Source of the DNA: Nephrocerus scutellatus
Taxonomy: Eukaryota > Arthropoda > Insecta > Diptera > Pipunculidae
Reading direction: 5' to 3'
NCBI GenBank assembly: GCA_947095585.1
Contig: OX352763.1
Span: 27,081,462-27,145,461, forward strand
DNA: 64,000 nucleotides
Position numbers and translations under genes: made by a program. Positions 46,590 through 59,069 of this stretch are shown here, in pieces (within the stretch, counting starts at the first letter, position 1; every line of letters starts with the position of its first letter). The notes beneath the pieces are model-generated. The model had not been told where the DNA came from. It did no database searches and was given only the letters and a program-made list of their open reading frames with translations.

Positions 46590-47830
46590 TAATAATAATA
46601 TTCGGCACGACAGACCATTGCGGTCCAAGGCCTAGCTTCTCGCGACCATTTGTGTTGCGCATGTATATTTTTGGACACAACTGGAAGGGACCTACAATTT
46701 AAGCCGGTTCCGAACATCGAATTGAGAAGCTTTCCGGGACAAGTAATTACTATCGGAACGTTTGTCACCCATTCGCGAAAGGTGGGACACCGTGAAAAAT
46801 ACTTTTTGGAGATTAGCCAAAAAAAAAAAATGCCCGAGAATAACTCAGCACCATATGTGAAGAAGGGCATAACCATGGAATATATCAATCTGGAAGTTGT
46901 AACGGAAGCGAATCCCTAACTATGTAGAGTTTACGTGGGACAGCCCAGACCCCAGACTCCAGAAATAATTGTATTGATATGATAATACCAGGATAAGTTT
47001 TCGTCAAGTACGAAACCAAGGGTCTTGAGACTCTGAGAGAACGGCACAGACATTCCGTTACGGATAATTGGGCTAAGCAGGTGCGAAATTGGATAACGAT
47101 ATAATGTCATAGCCTGACTTTTAGAGGGGTTAATCGTGAGGTTGTTATGGGCCTAGGAATAGATAGCCATAAGGTCATTATTTACCTGTGAAACACATGA
47201 CGTAAGTTCGGAAAGTGGCGCAGAGGTAGTTGGGCATTATCGGCAAAGAGGTGGATTTGTGAAAAACGGGGTACAAGAGGAAGATCGTTTATAGAGAGAG
47301 AAAAAAGCAGGGGATCCAAAATTGTACCCTAAGGTACACCTTTATGCAAGGGCAAAAAGGAGGAATAAATCTCCCTCACTGAGACCCATTGATTGGTCAA
47401 GTATGAATGAACTAGGTTAACAGTAGATCTAGACAATTTAATATGAAACGAGAGCTTGGACAAAAGAATATTATGGTCAATACTATCGAAAGCTTTGCTG
47501 AAATCAAGGAGAATAAGAACTGTGACCCTCCCTTGTCCATATTCTTTCGAGCAAACCCAGTGATATCAGTTATAGTAGAGATGCTACTGTGAAACTTCCT
47601 AAAACCACTCTGAAAAGGGCTAAGTAAGGATTATCTAGGTATGATGTTAATTTGTTTTTGATAAGACGCTCGCAGACCTTGGATAGCGCCGGGAGGATAC
47701 TAATGGGCCTCAAGTTAGTAATTACATTAGAATTACCCTTTTTAGGGATGGAAATAACACGAGCCCTCTTCCAAGCCAATGGAAACATCGAGGAAGTAAG
47801 CACGCTATTATAAATGTGAAGTATGTGACG
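46590..47830 (-). mobile_element. Non-LTR retrotransposon remnant (reverse transcriptase)
   Basis: Minus strand from about 47790: FPLAWKRARVISIPKKGNSN then LRPISILPALSKVCERLI (palm start). Next TVLILLDFSKAFDSIDHNIL near 47480-47525, HKGVP near 47335-47350 and HLFADNAQLPL near 47235-47270 (catalytic FADD changed to FADN). Stops and frameshifts are present. A weaker tail (MPFFTYGAELFSG) lies at 46850-46880. Confidence 0.8.
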
Positions 47831-47890
47831 AGAGTATAACGGGAAGACCAGAGTATAACGGGAAGACCAAAGTATAACGGGAAGACCATT
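47826..47890 (+). repeat. Three tandem copies of a 19-bp unit
   Basis: GAGTATAACGGGAAGACCA is repeated three times with one or two changes, next to the non-LTR remnant. Confidence 0.9.
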
Positions 47891-48104
47891 ACATTACATT
47901 TACACCAAATACCGGTGTATTTTATCACAATGGACAATTACTGGTCTAAGTGTGTAGGTTTCACTGACAGCTACCTTAACCTAAACTAACCGGTGTATTA
48001 TATACTTTTCACACGCCCATAGACGAAAGTGACTGTTTCATACAGTATAACCTAGCTTCAAAAGTAGCCTTTACAAACTGTAGTGATTTAACATATAAAA
48101 TTCT

Positions 48105-48230
48105 TTTGTTATTTACTGCAGTCACAGCGAACACACATTCCCAGAGTAATTTTGCATTGCGCATAACCGGTTTAGCAGAAAACCCGGGTTTGGTCGTGTG
48201 TAAAATAGCGTACATTACTCGCAGAAATGT
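48105..48230 (+). repeat. Repeat shared, inverted, with 63745-63845
   Basis: CCAGAGTAATTTTGCATTGC then GCATAACCGGTTT, GGTCGTGTGTAAAATAGCGT and ACATTACTCGCAGA match the reverse complement of 63745-63840. The CACACG/CGTGTG ends suggest a small TIR element. Confidence 0.7.
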
Positions 48231-48338
48231 GCTCATGATGCTAGTTAGATTGGCTTCTTCCTCTTACCTTCTTACTCGCACGATAAACTCCACTTTCCTC
48301 GTTCGATATATAATATACTATTTCTGATTGAAAATGTA

Positions 48339-48473
48339 AGCTGGATTTTATTTGCCAAGGAATAAGGAATTGCAACAACAATTGCACTATCTTAATCCTT
48401 CTTTGTAATAAGAAAACCTCCTTGCTGGTTTTCAAATTCTAACTCCTTATTCCTCGTCAAATAAAATACGCCT
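48339..48473. mobile_element. Small TIR element family A, complete copy (135 bp)
   Basis: AGCTGGATTTTATTTGCCAA then GGAATAAGGAATT pairs with the right-end complement GTATTTTATTTGACGAGG then AATAAGGAGTT. The inner GCAACAACAATTGCAC is shared with the copies at 3773 and 28530. Confidence 0.8.
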
Positions 48474-48834
48474 ATAATTCGAATACGATTTTGTTAGCAA
48501 AAAAATTGCAACACTCGAAAAAAAAAAGACAATTTGCCAAATTTGTGTGTGGCAATACTTTTAACATGTGGACGTGCATTGAATAACGAGTTTCAAGAAA
48601 ATGTTGTTGGTGTGCTTGTCGATATGAAATTTCCGACGTTCGTTGAGCTTCGTGAATGTTCGGATTTGGCACAATGCTTCGCGCCCCTTTCGAAAAAGTT
48701 ACTTCGTAATCGTGACTGTATTACGTATATAACCTGTATATAGAGTGCGAATGAAATGACTGTCATCACTCGCATGAGTACACAAGCGAGATGCAGCAAT
48801 AAGCATTTAGGAATCGAACGGGATGAGGTGAGTG

Positions 48835-49255
48835 TATAAAATGTGAATTCTCCTCACCCCAACGAAGCAAACAACACGAACAACAACAACAACAATCCAA
48901 GCAAACCAATGGCTAGGCAGGCAGTAGCAGCAGCAGAGCATCAGCGTGCCTTCGTAGCGTTTGTTCGTTCGTTGTTGGTACACCACATTATATCGTGTGT
49001 ATTTGGTATTATAGCAAGCAGAAGCAGGCTCTACTCTACTAGCTAAAGCAAAGCAAAGGCAGGAAGCCAAGGCAGGCAATAGCAAACGCAAGTACTGAGC
49101 AAAGGCATTGGCAAGGCAAATCCAAAAGCACAGCACCACATCAGCCAACACCATAAGCAAAGCAAAGGCAAAGGCAGGCATATTGGCATTACAATACAGC
49201 AAGCAGCAGAATACAATATTACCTACTACCCATGGAGCATTTTCATCAGATTCAG
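48835..49255 (+). promoter_or_regulatory. Possible TATA promoter and first exon of a downstream gene
   Basis: TATAAAA at 48835-48841 is followed, from about 48865, by 390 bases rich in CAA/CAG/GCA with lower AT content, like fly 5' untranslated exons. It ends ATGGAGCATTTTCATCAG..CAG before the strong donor GTAAGT at 49256. If real, it is most simply the distal first exon of the polyQ gene at 57330, 8 kb away. Reading MEHFHQIQ from the ATG would make it coding. Speculative. Confidence 0.3.
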
Positions 49256-52143
49256 GTAAGTTTATATTTATTTTTTGTTGTTTTCGTCGCGTTTCTGTTT
49301 TTATATTTTCCACCATCAAATCGAAATCAAACGAGAAATGCTTTTGCTTTGACGATACGAAACGACGACGACGTTGATGATCATCATCAGAAGCATGAAA
49401 ACGAACAACAGTATGTTGTTGATTATTTGAAATATACAATACAAAATTTATTTTTCTGTGCTGTATGATATGATGTACAACAACTCACTTGAAAGTCGAA
49501 ACGCGACGCGATGATGAACAATCAACACGAATCAAATCAAATCAAATGCGGCAACCGACAACGACAACGACGATGATGACAACGACCAAAAATCAAATCC
49601 AATTTTTTGGTGGCGGTAACGTCGTTGCACAATCAACAAATATTAGCAATCAATACGCGAAATTTTGTTTATGCAGCAGTTGTGTTAAATTCGTTCGTTA
49701 TCGGAACTCTGTTGTTGAAAATGCAAAACATGAATCTTGTAAATCGGCTACGATCGATGCTCTATCAGAATCACTTGCGACGACACACCTTTAAAAAACG
49801 TAATAATAATAAATTGATGCTGCTTTGTTGTAAATCCTTTCATAAGTAGTATTTTATCCAGATTAGGTTTTCTTGGCTGCTTGTGTAATCCGCGAGTTTT
49901 TTTAATCGGTTCTAATTTATTGGAAGAGTGATGGCTTATTGGACCGCCCACCCCCATTTTCCATCGCGCTTGTGGTCAAAATGGCCAATGTGATTTTATT
50001 AATAATTAATTACAGACCTGTGGATATACGATTATAGTGAAGTGGATATTGATTTGATTTTGTGGAAGAAATAAAAGTAGAAATGCGTCTTTGGTACAAA
50101 TTGTTAAATAAGAGAATTCTATACTAATAATTGATGAAGTGTTTGCTGCAAGCAGATGTGTTAATGGCCACTAAATATTTCAAGTTATTTCGTTAAAAAC
50201 ATACAAAATGATTTACAACATATCTACCGCGGAAAACAAACAGAAAAAAATTATAAAATACTTGTTTGCTCTTTTTTTTGTTAAAAATATGGCGGATGTG
50301 AGGCGACCGTTTTCTTGTAATAATCAACAAAGAAAAACAAAGTGGGCGAGAAACTTTAGTGTGTACGCAATTTTTATTTTTAGAGGGATGTTTTTCCAAG
50401 CAATATTCAATTAAAAAACAAATATTGTCATCTTTCTTCAATATATTATGAAATTTATGCAAAACGTGGTTTTTGCGATTTGAAAAATACTCCTTTCTTA
50501 TTTTTGTCAATTATGTATCACCGATTTTTAGTTGTGTTGCACTGAGTGTGTGTGTGTGTGTGCCAGGCGGTGAGTGTATACGTTCCCTTGTAATTTTCAT
50601 AGTTGCGTAGTAGAAAAACGCATAATGGTGGCAGTCTTTTACGATTTAAGTTCCTTCATAAACAAATAAATTACTTAAATATGTGTTCCTTTGTATTTTT
50701 TTTTATTATTTAATTCATTCTAGTCTGTTACTGGTAACAAAAACAGTTCAACTTATTATGTTTATAACAAACGTAAGAGTTTGAGTGTAACATTTTGTTG
50801 AAAAAGCAAACGCGTTCGATTCTACTTTTCCTACTGCTCCTGCTCCGGGTCTTCGAGCTTTGTGCTGCCATTTTCTTTCGTAAAAAGTACAGTAGTATAC
50901 ACGATACTCGAAGTTGCTCGTGTATCGTGTTGTCTCAATCACACCACCATTTTATTTTTGTAGGTTCAAGTTTCTTTCTCTCTGCCGGCGTAGCCAATGT
51001 ATTCAGTTCAATTTTGGGTCCATTGATTTCAGTGTGGTGATGGAGAGTACAAATTTTTCATGTAGGAACAAAAATTTCGCGCCAATTTTTTTTCTGATTA
51101 TTTTGACTAGTGATAGGATATGTTATGTTTTTATAAAGGCTGTAATTGTGCAATTTGTGGTTCTTTTTTATGTGCAATTTATGTTTTTTATATACATTTT
51201 CTAGTAAAATAAAATTTGCTTTTTTGAGAGCAAAATTTTCGTTTATTTTATAAACTAACCCTATTTGGCACTGAAATATTTAACCGGTCTGTTAAGTTAG
51301 TAGTTGCTATAATTAATTGCTGGGTTAAAAACAATGAACTATGTCAGATTTTTGCATTACTCTGACCAAACCAAACCACAGCAACATTTATTAATATACT
51401 ATCTTTTTCTTAAAGCCTAGTTATCGACTTTACCTCATGTTCGTCTTCATGCCATTTGCCCTTCTTTTAACCAAATTCACGGTATTTTGTTCCTTTGGTC
51501 AAATTGTTTTCGATCTCCTACTTCTTTCCACCACCATATGCCCAGGGTATTCGTTGTTTGACGCCTGGCTCTGCATTCATCGGCCCCTTCTTCCTTCTGC
51601 ATGACTCGTTTGCATTTTAAAGCGGTCGGGTGGTTTATTCTTGAAAGTAACGTCGCAGCACGCCGCACTATCAACCAGAAGGTACTAACCATGCAGAAGC
51701 TAACAACCAGCCAGCGAGCAGAAGCAATCAGACCGGTTGTTTTTGCCTCGTTGGTTATTTGATTACCATCAAGTTTTTTTTTTATAATTTATCATGTTGC
51801 TGTGCCGTCTGCCTACTGCTGTACTATATTTTTTCTGTATACATGTATACCTACCTACCTTTCGCAGAGCGTCACCATGATCTGGAATATTTATGCATTT
51901 TTTACCTGGGAATGGGATGATTAGAATAATATGCTTCTGTTTGGTTTGGAATATGTTTGCACATGCTAGAAGATGATTATAAGTTAATACAAAGCAAATA
52001 TAGAACCTTCAGGTGCACATTTGTATTGCGGACAAAACGGTCTTTTTCTCGACACAATGTATATGCCTACCTCTAAGAAGCCATGTTTGTTTCAATCCTT
52101 CTTATATTTGGGTCATGAAAAAGGTACCAAGTGAAATAAATCT
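49256..52143. other. Intergenic or intronic DNA, no gene seen
   Basis: AT-rich with CGA/ACA-rich patches near 49360-49600. A (GT)n run lies at 50543-50562. No exon with family similarity was found. Confidence 0.45.
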
Positions 52144-53250
52144 TATGCCTCTTTCGATTTGCTCAAACCATATTCACTGGTAAGCTGTCAAAGTAACAGG
52201 GTTTGCATTTTTGCAAATAGAACGCTAAGCCAAAACCAAATTTGATACTAACAACAAACTGAGAAATTAGTCTTCTTTCCCTCTCTTCGTCATCTTGCTG
52301 AGTAAACGAAACCTTAAATCGTTGTTGCAATTTCAAATAACTAATGCTACAATAAAGTAATTTGCTTGGGTGCGTGTACACGTATACACGTATAATCCTA
52401 CAACATTGTCCTTTCAATTCAGCCCTCATTTAATTTTAGCATTATTAAGCAAATTATTTTTTTTTGTAGCGTTATTGTTATTTGAAATGGAAACAACGAG
52501 TAAGCGCCAAATATAGGTCTATTCCTGTACTCAAAAAGTAGTAATATTTATTGCTAAGTTTTACCACTTTTTACTCAAAAGCGTTCCCGTACCCGAAAAT
52601 GTAGTATAAGAGAGCGGAAAACAGAGAATAAGTTCATTTCCCCTCCATGCGAATTTTACCTTTTTTATTACAACAATTTCTGTCTGTAACATGTGAACAT
52701 TCTGTCCTTATAATGGGCTGCAGTGCGCTTATTCTTACGTCAAATTCGAAGCTTGGTTATTTTCTCTCATTCTTTAATTTACCTATAATGAACTTGCTTG
52801 CATTATTATTGTCAGCTGTCATTGTCATAAACATTCAACAAGCCACGAGTTTTCCTGTTAAACTTCCTGTACCGAGGAAATCTATTCTCCAATAAAATTT
52901 TAACCTTCCATTATTATATTATTAATTCCTAAAAATGCAATAAATTAAATAAATTTAAATTTTTATATTCAAAAATTATACCAATCGATTTATTCAAATT
53001 TCACAAAAACCATTTTTCTCAGTTGTCAAATTTCCGCACTGAATGCCTCACTTCATTGACACCTTGCACTCCCACGTAAATTAACGAACATTTGACGAAA
53101 CCGACCAAAATCACATTAGGGTAACATTATACGATTTAAATGTAATGAGTTGTTCACATCAGATAAATTAATCCAACATAGTCAATTATAACTGGCCTTT
53201 ATTGCCGACGGGTAGCAAAGTTTCGGTTACAAAAATCTTAACTCTACCGA
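52144..53250 (+). repeat. Dispersed TIR family B, longest copy
   Basis: Starts TGCCTCTTTCGATTTGCTCA with the GTCAAAGTAACAGGGT block. It includes the 52390-52500 and 52543-52660 segments repeated elsewhere in the window. Near 53200-53250 it reaches the right-end block (GGTTACAAAAATCTTAACTC). Whether it is one element of about 1.1 kb or adjacent pieces is uncertain; no transposase was seen. Confidence 0.45.
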
Positions 53251-53509
53251 TAATTCTAGGTTATGATCTTTTTACTCTGAAAAAATATACAAAACACTTC
53301 TTGACAGCTTTAGTTGTTTGCTTCTTTAAAAATGAGACATGTCGACTACTATGGAGAATTAAGATGTTAAGAATTAAGAATAATAAAACCTTGCAGAATT
53401 CTTTTTTGATCTGACAGATTTGATCAGGAATATATATCGGATATATATATCGAAACGAGAGTTTCTCGGAATTCTCCGATTTCTCCGACATGAAAAATAC
53501 ACCTACCTA

Positions 53510-53640
53510 TATTAACTTCATATAGCTGTGGGTTGGTGTGTTTGTCGGTTGTGGAATCTTGCAATCAATTTTTCCCAAAGCCCGATTTTAATGAAACTTT
53601 GCACAAATGTGTATTTCCGGTAACAATACTTTCCGATTAA
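53510..53640 (-). repeat. Dispersed AAAATCGGGCT repeat, inverted copy
   Basis: Its complement has ATACACATTTGTGCAAAGTT, TCATTAAAATCGGGCTTTGG and the GATTGCAAGATTCCACAACC run matching 6940-7030. Confidence 0.65.
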
Positions 53641-56600
53641 AATTCGGAGACCTTCGGGCTTCAGGGTCGAGAGCTGTCGATATAAATTTTTTAAAAATTA
53701 ACTTGATTTTCTTTAAATTTCATACACATGTGGACAACTCTTTTGGTACAATTTCTCTTATTGCTTAAGAACTTTTGTCAAACACATTTGATAACTGATA
53801 GTAGGCTCAAATTTATCGAATAATGTTACCAATTTGAATATTCTATCTATTAAGATAAAATTGATTGCAGGCACACACCAACCACCTAATCAATGACAAT
53901 CGTCAATTACTCATGAAATAGCAATATTGCTACTGTCAGAATATTTACTTCAATAACATTGTCACCAAAAAAAAATGGCGGGAAAAATTTGTAGCCTTAT
54001 GCTGTGCAGCATGAATAAAAATCTAATACAATTACATACATACAATACAACAACTGATGATCAATGACAATAAACAAACACAAACCTTGCAATTTCCAAT
54101 CATAAGGCAAGAGAAATAAAATTTATATGACAACGGCAACTCTGGCACGTTCACCTCGCCTTCTGGAAAAATCGAAGTTGAAAGCAAAAGACAAAAATAT
54201 TTTCTGTATATTGCGCAGTGTTGGTAATAGAAAGAGATGGTGCAAAGAAAAAAAAACATATTTATATGCGATGTTTGTATATAGTTATTATATATTTGAG
54301 GGAAATTGATTAAACTTATTTTGGTATGTGTGGCTATGTAATAACTAGATTTGCTGATGGGTAAATAATGGTGTATACTAACTACAATAGCTGCCTTTCG
54401 GGTTGCGTACGCCAGAATCAATTTTTTTTCTTCCTTTATGTGAACAAAAAATGGTGTTTTTGAGAGTAATTTTTTGACAAATCGTAATTTGGTTTGATAG
54501 AAAAGTTGAAAGTGGGGAAAACGTCAAAAAGCTGGCACTATTATTGAATTCGCTCTAAATTTTCTCATCGGTTTGCTACGACGTTGCCAAAATATTCTTT
54601 GAATACAATTTCGAGTTATTCATTTTCACCACCTTGTCCAATCAAGCCGCTCTCTCTGAAGTAATTTTCTTTTCGCTCTCCTAGATTTAGTTTATCGAGC
54701 GTATTTTTTTATATCCCTTCTAAGGGAAAACGCAATAGTATTTTCCTATATACCAAATGAAACCTGGATATATGTAAGTCTCTCAGGCAGGTATACATCG
54801 ATGGTTTTTTTTTTTTCTTATGCGGCTGGTTTGCCATGCCGATGCCGTTGATGGCTGATTACACATTTGCTATTGTGTCTAGGGAGTGTGAGCGAGTGCG
54901 TGCCTACTACAAAAAAATTTGTGTTCTAATAATAAAAAGACCGCGTGCAAGTAGCAGCAATCTGTGTTTCATCACACTATGATTATGTTTACTATTCTAT
55001 AATGAATTTAATTACTTGGGAGCTAAAGCAAACGAAACTCAAAACTACGGGGGAAAAAAATCCAAAACAAAGTGTTTTTTCTTTTTCGCACACGTACGTG
55101 CGAATGTTTCTTTTTTTCCTGCGCTATGAATTCGTGTAAAAGGAAATCGGAAAAGACACTTCGACTTAATTAAAAAAACGTGAGTTTATATTATTAATAG
55201 GTATGTATTCAAAGAACTTGAGATAATGTTAATAATGTAAATGTAATGAACAAGAATTGTTATGAAAAGTAATTATTTCTTATAAACACGTAGAATATGC
55301 AATTAAGTTTACAAAACTTCAAAAATCACAAATATTTAGATCGATAGCGATCGGTATCAAGAAATTTGCTTGACATTTGAAATTGTGAGTCCGGCTTAAC
55401 GAATAGTGATGAACGCCATTAGTTTCGCCGCCAATCAACCGGCACATCAGTGGACTCGAGTCTCGAACGGTTTCATATCGCAGTATCCATTGTGAATTGT
55501 AATGTAAAGCACATTATCCATAAAATTCAAGATTTCTGTTAGACCAAATTAATTATTATTTTTAAATAGTTAACACTTTTAAATATTAAAAATTGTATTG
55601 ATAAAATACAAAAATTCATCAGAAAAAGTACTGCCACCTAGATTACAGAGAGAACAGAGACAGTCGGTCGTTCGGTATTTTGAGCGAGTGCTGGTCGGTT
55701 CGTTCAATTATTTTAAACATGGTTGTGTCGGCCATCTCTATATAGATGTATATAATCTATTATATTGTATACGGTTTTATACACTGCGTATATAAAAATG
55801 TATATATATATATATATATATATATGCATAGGTATATATTCATGTTTTATAAAACATGTATATTGTTGTCGGCTCACACAACACCAACCGCTCACTCTTC
55901 TTACCTTTGTTAAGCGTGTAGCTGCCATGCCATTAGGAACTCAGCTAAAGCGCACGTATTAGTGGCCAAGGGCTAATAGCAGTATACACTATTAAGCAAG
56001 CATGCATACATCAAGAAACTGAAGCATCACAGCCGCGCGTCTCTTTTGTTTTAAAATTTTTTTGAACAACAAGGAGCAGCAGGAAAGCATGTCGCTGCGA
56101 CGTCCAACGACATTTTGTTGTTTTAAAAAAATACAAGAAGCTTTTGTTCAAGTGTCGGTTGGTTGACAGTGCGTTTAAATTTTTTTTATTTTATTTTTTT
56201 TATTAATAAACTATATTTTTGTACGTGCGTGCATACTGTAATAGTTATTGATGAGCGAACCCAAATTAGAGAAATTGCGTGCGTGTTTTAAAAGCAACAA
56301 CAACACAAGTATAGTTAGTGAGTACCACAACCACTGTCGATAAAAATCGTTCGAAACGAATTGAATTTTGACTGAAGTTGCGGGTTTTTAATTTTTAAAA
56401 TTTTACAATTTGGGTTTTTGTTAAATTGTTATTGTGAAAAGGGTGTTATTCTTAAATTTGATTTTTGTGGCGTGTCCATTGAGTTCATTATTGGTTGGGA
56501 ATAAAATTTAAAAAAAAAGTCATTGGTGCAGAGAAAGAAGAGAGTGGAGAAATATATAGAAAAAAGTATTGGTAGGAATACTTGCAGAAGAGGAATAAGA

Positions 56601-57329
56601 ACGCGTTTGCTAGTTTTATTTTTGACTGTGTAGAAGAAAGACAGGCTAGCAGGCAAGGCTTTGCCGTAGTGGTTTTATTGAGGCGCGAAAGTTCATTATT
56701 AACAAAAAAAATTGTAATCACATTAAGCAGAGCTCCGCGAACTGGGACTGCTTTTTATTTAAAACAAAACCAACAAAAGAGATTACTTTTCGTTACGGGA
56801 AGACGATTGATTTTAAAAATCAATGAAACGTCAAAAAGCGCGAAATTCCAATAATAAAATAAATTTTAATAATTAACTGTAGCAAATCTTCCAAGTAAAT
56901 GCCTTAACATTAATGATAACAATCATCAAATCGACAATTTTGGAATACGGAATACCAAACGCCTGTTGGAACATATTGGATTATTTTTTTTTTTGCATAT
57001 TCTCCTTGATATCGTTTGGTAAAGAAATTGCATTCCACTCTGTGTTGTGTGTGTATGTATGTGTTTGTAAATAATTTGGTAACATTTTTTTTGGTTTTAC
57101 AAAAAGAGCAAACAAGCAGAAAGTATAAGTGTCGTATTATCGCCCCCACCCAGCCGCTTTGTTGTATACGGAATATATCATTTAAGAGAACAACGTGTGA
57201 CAACACTGGTCCGGCAGGTGTGCGGTGTGTTCCACTCGCGCCACCTCATCAATACTCGTTGTTTTAATCACTTTCTAACATCAAACACGCATCGTACCAT
57301 CCTCCACACCCCTCACCAAATAAACGAAA
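53641..57329. other. Upstream region of the polyQ gene
   Basis: No coding exon recognised. A (TA)n microsatellite lies at about 55799-55826. The 3' part (about 57120-57329) probably includes the 5' untranslated sequence leading to the ATG at 57330. GTCGGTCGTTCGGTATTTTG at about 55661 and similar strings could be start sites, but I cannot support one. Confidence 0.4.
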
Positions 57330-57893
57330 ATGTCGGAGCACCATCGTGGTGCTTGGGATAATCGAAATACAGCGGCTGAAGCTATTTGGTGGCCAGCATC
57401 GCTTGCAGCAGCAACACAAGATCAACAAACATTGCATCATCAACATTTAATTAATCAACATCATCAACAGCAATTAGCTGCACAGCAGCAGCAGCAAGTA
57501 CAGCAGCAGCAGTTGCAACAGCAACATCAGGTTGTCGTGCAACAGCAACAGCAGCAGAACCAACAGCAGGCACACAATGATGCAGCACGAAATAATTGCA
57601 GCACAACGTCGGGTGTAGCGACACAGCAATTGTTCTCATACAAAATGGCAAGCAGTTTTCAAAATCCGGCAACAACAATGGCACAAGTTGTTGCAACATC
57701 AAATGCTGCCGGTACAACTGGTTATGATTATCGTTTGAACATGGCCCAAGCAGCTGCAGCAGCTGCTGTGCCTGGATCGCAATGGTGGTACTCAGCTGCC
57801 AATCAGAGTCAAATCGATGCAAATGCTGCCTTGCAGCAACACCAACAAAATCAACAGCAGCAGGCGCAACAACAACAGCAGCAGCAGCAACAA

Positions 57894-57931
<38 letters not shown>

Positions 57932-58004
57932 ACAACAGCAACAGCAGCAACAACAACAGCAGTTGCAGCAACATCAAACAAATGTGAATTCACCAGTAGC
58001 AGCG
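57330..58004 (+). CDS. First coding exon of a polyglutamine protein, probable transcription regulator
   Basis: 225 residues starting MSEHHRGAWDNRNTAAEAIW, with AACGAAAATG before the ATG. The exon ends at GCG before a consensus donor GTAAGT at 58005, in phase 0. Glutamine/histidine-rich stretches occupy about residues 32-90. A conserved-looking island reads YDYRLNMAQAAAAAAVPGSQ then WWYSAANQ (about 133-160). After it comes an uninterrupted run of 32 glutamines coded by mixed CAA/CAG (57867-57962), then LQQHQTNVNSPVAA. No DNA-binding domain lies in this exon. In flies, such long Q/A-rich N-terminal exons are typical of zinc-finger or other transcription factors, but I cannot name it. The rest of the gene must lie beyond the right edge. 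Confidence 0.7.
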
Positions 58005-58290
58005 GTAAGTGATTTATTATTATTATTTTCTTTAATGTATGTTTGTTTGAGGTGTTGGGGTTAAAATTTCATTTATTTTTGAAATGTAAAATGCGTTGTG
58101 ATTACTGATGTAACTAGAAACTGGTGAGTGGTCATTGTGTCATAAAAAATATTTTTGAAACCATAGATAGGTTCGCTCGCAGCTTTCTTGCAAATATGTA
58201 TGTTATTCCAAATTTGTTAAACTATTCACATTATAAGTAAGTTTTTGTGCTTCAATTATTTGTTATAATGAAAAGCTTCCGAAACACGAA

Positions 58291-58402
58291 CAAATCAACA
58301 TCAACAACAGCAACAGCAATAAGCTGCACAGCAGCAGCAGCAAGTACAGTAGCAGCAGTTGCAACAGCAACATCAGGTTGTCGTGCAACAGCAACAGCAG
58401 CA
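58291..58402 (+). pseudogene. Broken duplicate of part of the polyQ exon
   Basis: AAATCAACATCAACAACAGC to CAACAGCAGCAG repeats 57450-57558 almost base for base, including GTACAG.AGCAGCAGTTGC and CATCAGGTTGTCGTGCAACA. Two changes make stops in the old frame (TTA to TAA, CAG to TAG). It lies about 290 bases into the following intron and lacks the original splice signals. Confidence 0.9.
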
Positions 58403-58755
58403 GCGTCCAAATTTATACCCTAAATAAAAAGCGACTGACCGATCATTACACCAAAAAGACCTAATATTCCTTTTTGATGTAACGCAGCCGCAGAAAAAAA
58501 GCACAAAATTTTGCTCTGAAATCGTTGTTTTTTTAACAGTAAAAGCGGCTGACCGACTATGGAACTTGACTGTAAGTTTTAATCGACATCCCTCAAAACT
58601 GATAGTATGAACGCCTGACTGACTGACACTCGAAGCTGAACGCTATCAAAATTTTTTGCGGTTGACTGTCTGTCAGCGACCATGTTTGTTTATGATCCAT
58701 AATGTGTACACAAATTCATCAGTCAGCTGTAATTTTTAACGTGAAAGGACGTTAT

Positions 58756-59069
58756 GGTCTGTTTTTTTTTATTTAACTCGAGCGAGCAGCGTATGTTAAA
58801 TATTTACTCGGTGTTTTTTTTTTATTCAACCGGCGTAATTTTACTCTGTACTCTGTGTTTTTTCATGTGAGCACGACACTGTGTATTTCTTACTCTGAAG
58901 TGAATATCATCGGAAGGAGGAGTAAGAGAGAGAGAGAGAGAGAGAGAGTAAAGTTACCAAGTAAGTAAAGTTACCGAGTGATTGTATACACCGAATATTT
59001 TTATATTTTACGCCGTGCAACATTCGCTCGATAACTATACTCGCTCGGGTTGAATAAAAGAATAGATCC
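58756..59069. mobile_element. TIR element family E, copy 1 (about 314 bp)
   Basis: Left end GGTCTGTTTTTTTTTATTTA and right end complement GGATCTATTCTTTTATTCAA, then CCCGAGCGAG. Inside are ACTCTGTACTCTGTGTTTTT, CACGACACTGTGTA and GTAAAGTTAC motifs shared with 62858-63152. A (GA)n run sits at 58926-58947. Confidence 0.75.

Noticed and set aside
46650..46919. 89-residue plus-strand frame near 46.7 kb
   Set aside because: It lies over the decayed non-LTR element on the other strand and resembles no known protein; best treated as chance.
48807..49439. 210-residue minus-strand open frame
   Set aside because: It is the antisense of a CAA/CAG/GCA-rich stretch; its composition is low complexity and no family is recognisable. 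The plus strand is better read as an untranslated exon.
57451..57993. Long antisense frames of valine/alanine or leucine opposite the polyQ exon
   Set aside because: These are mirror images of CAA/CAG repeats and carry no real gene signals.
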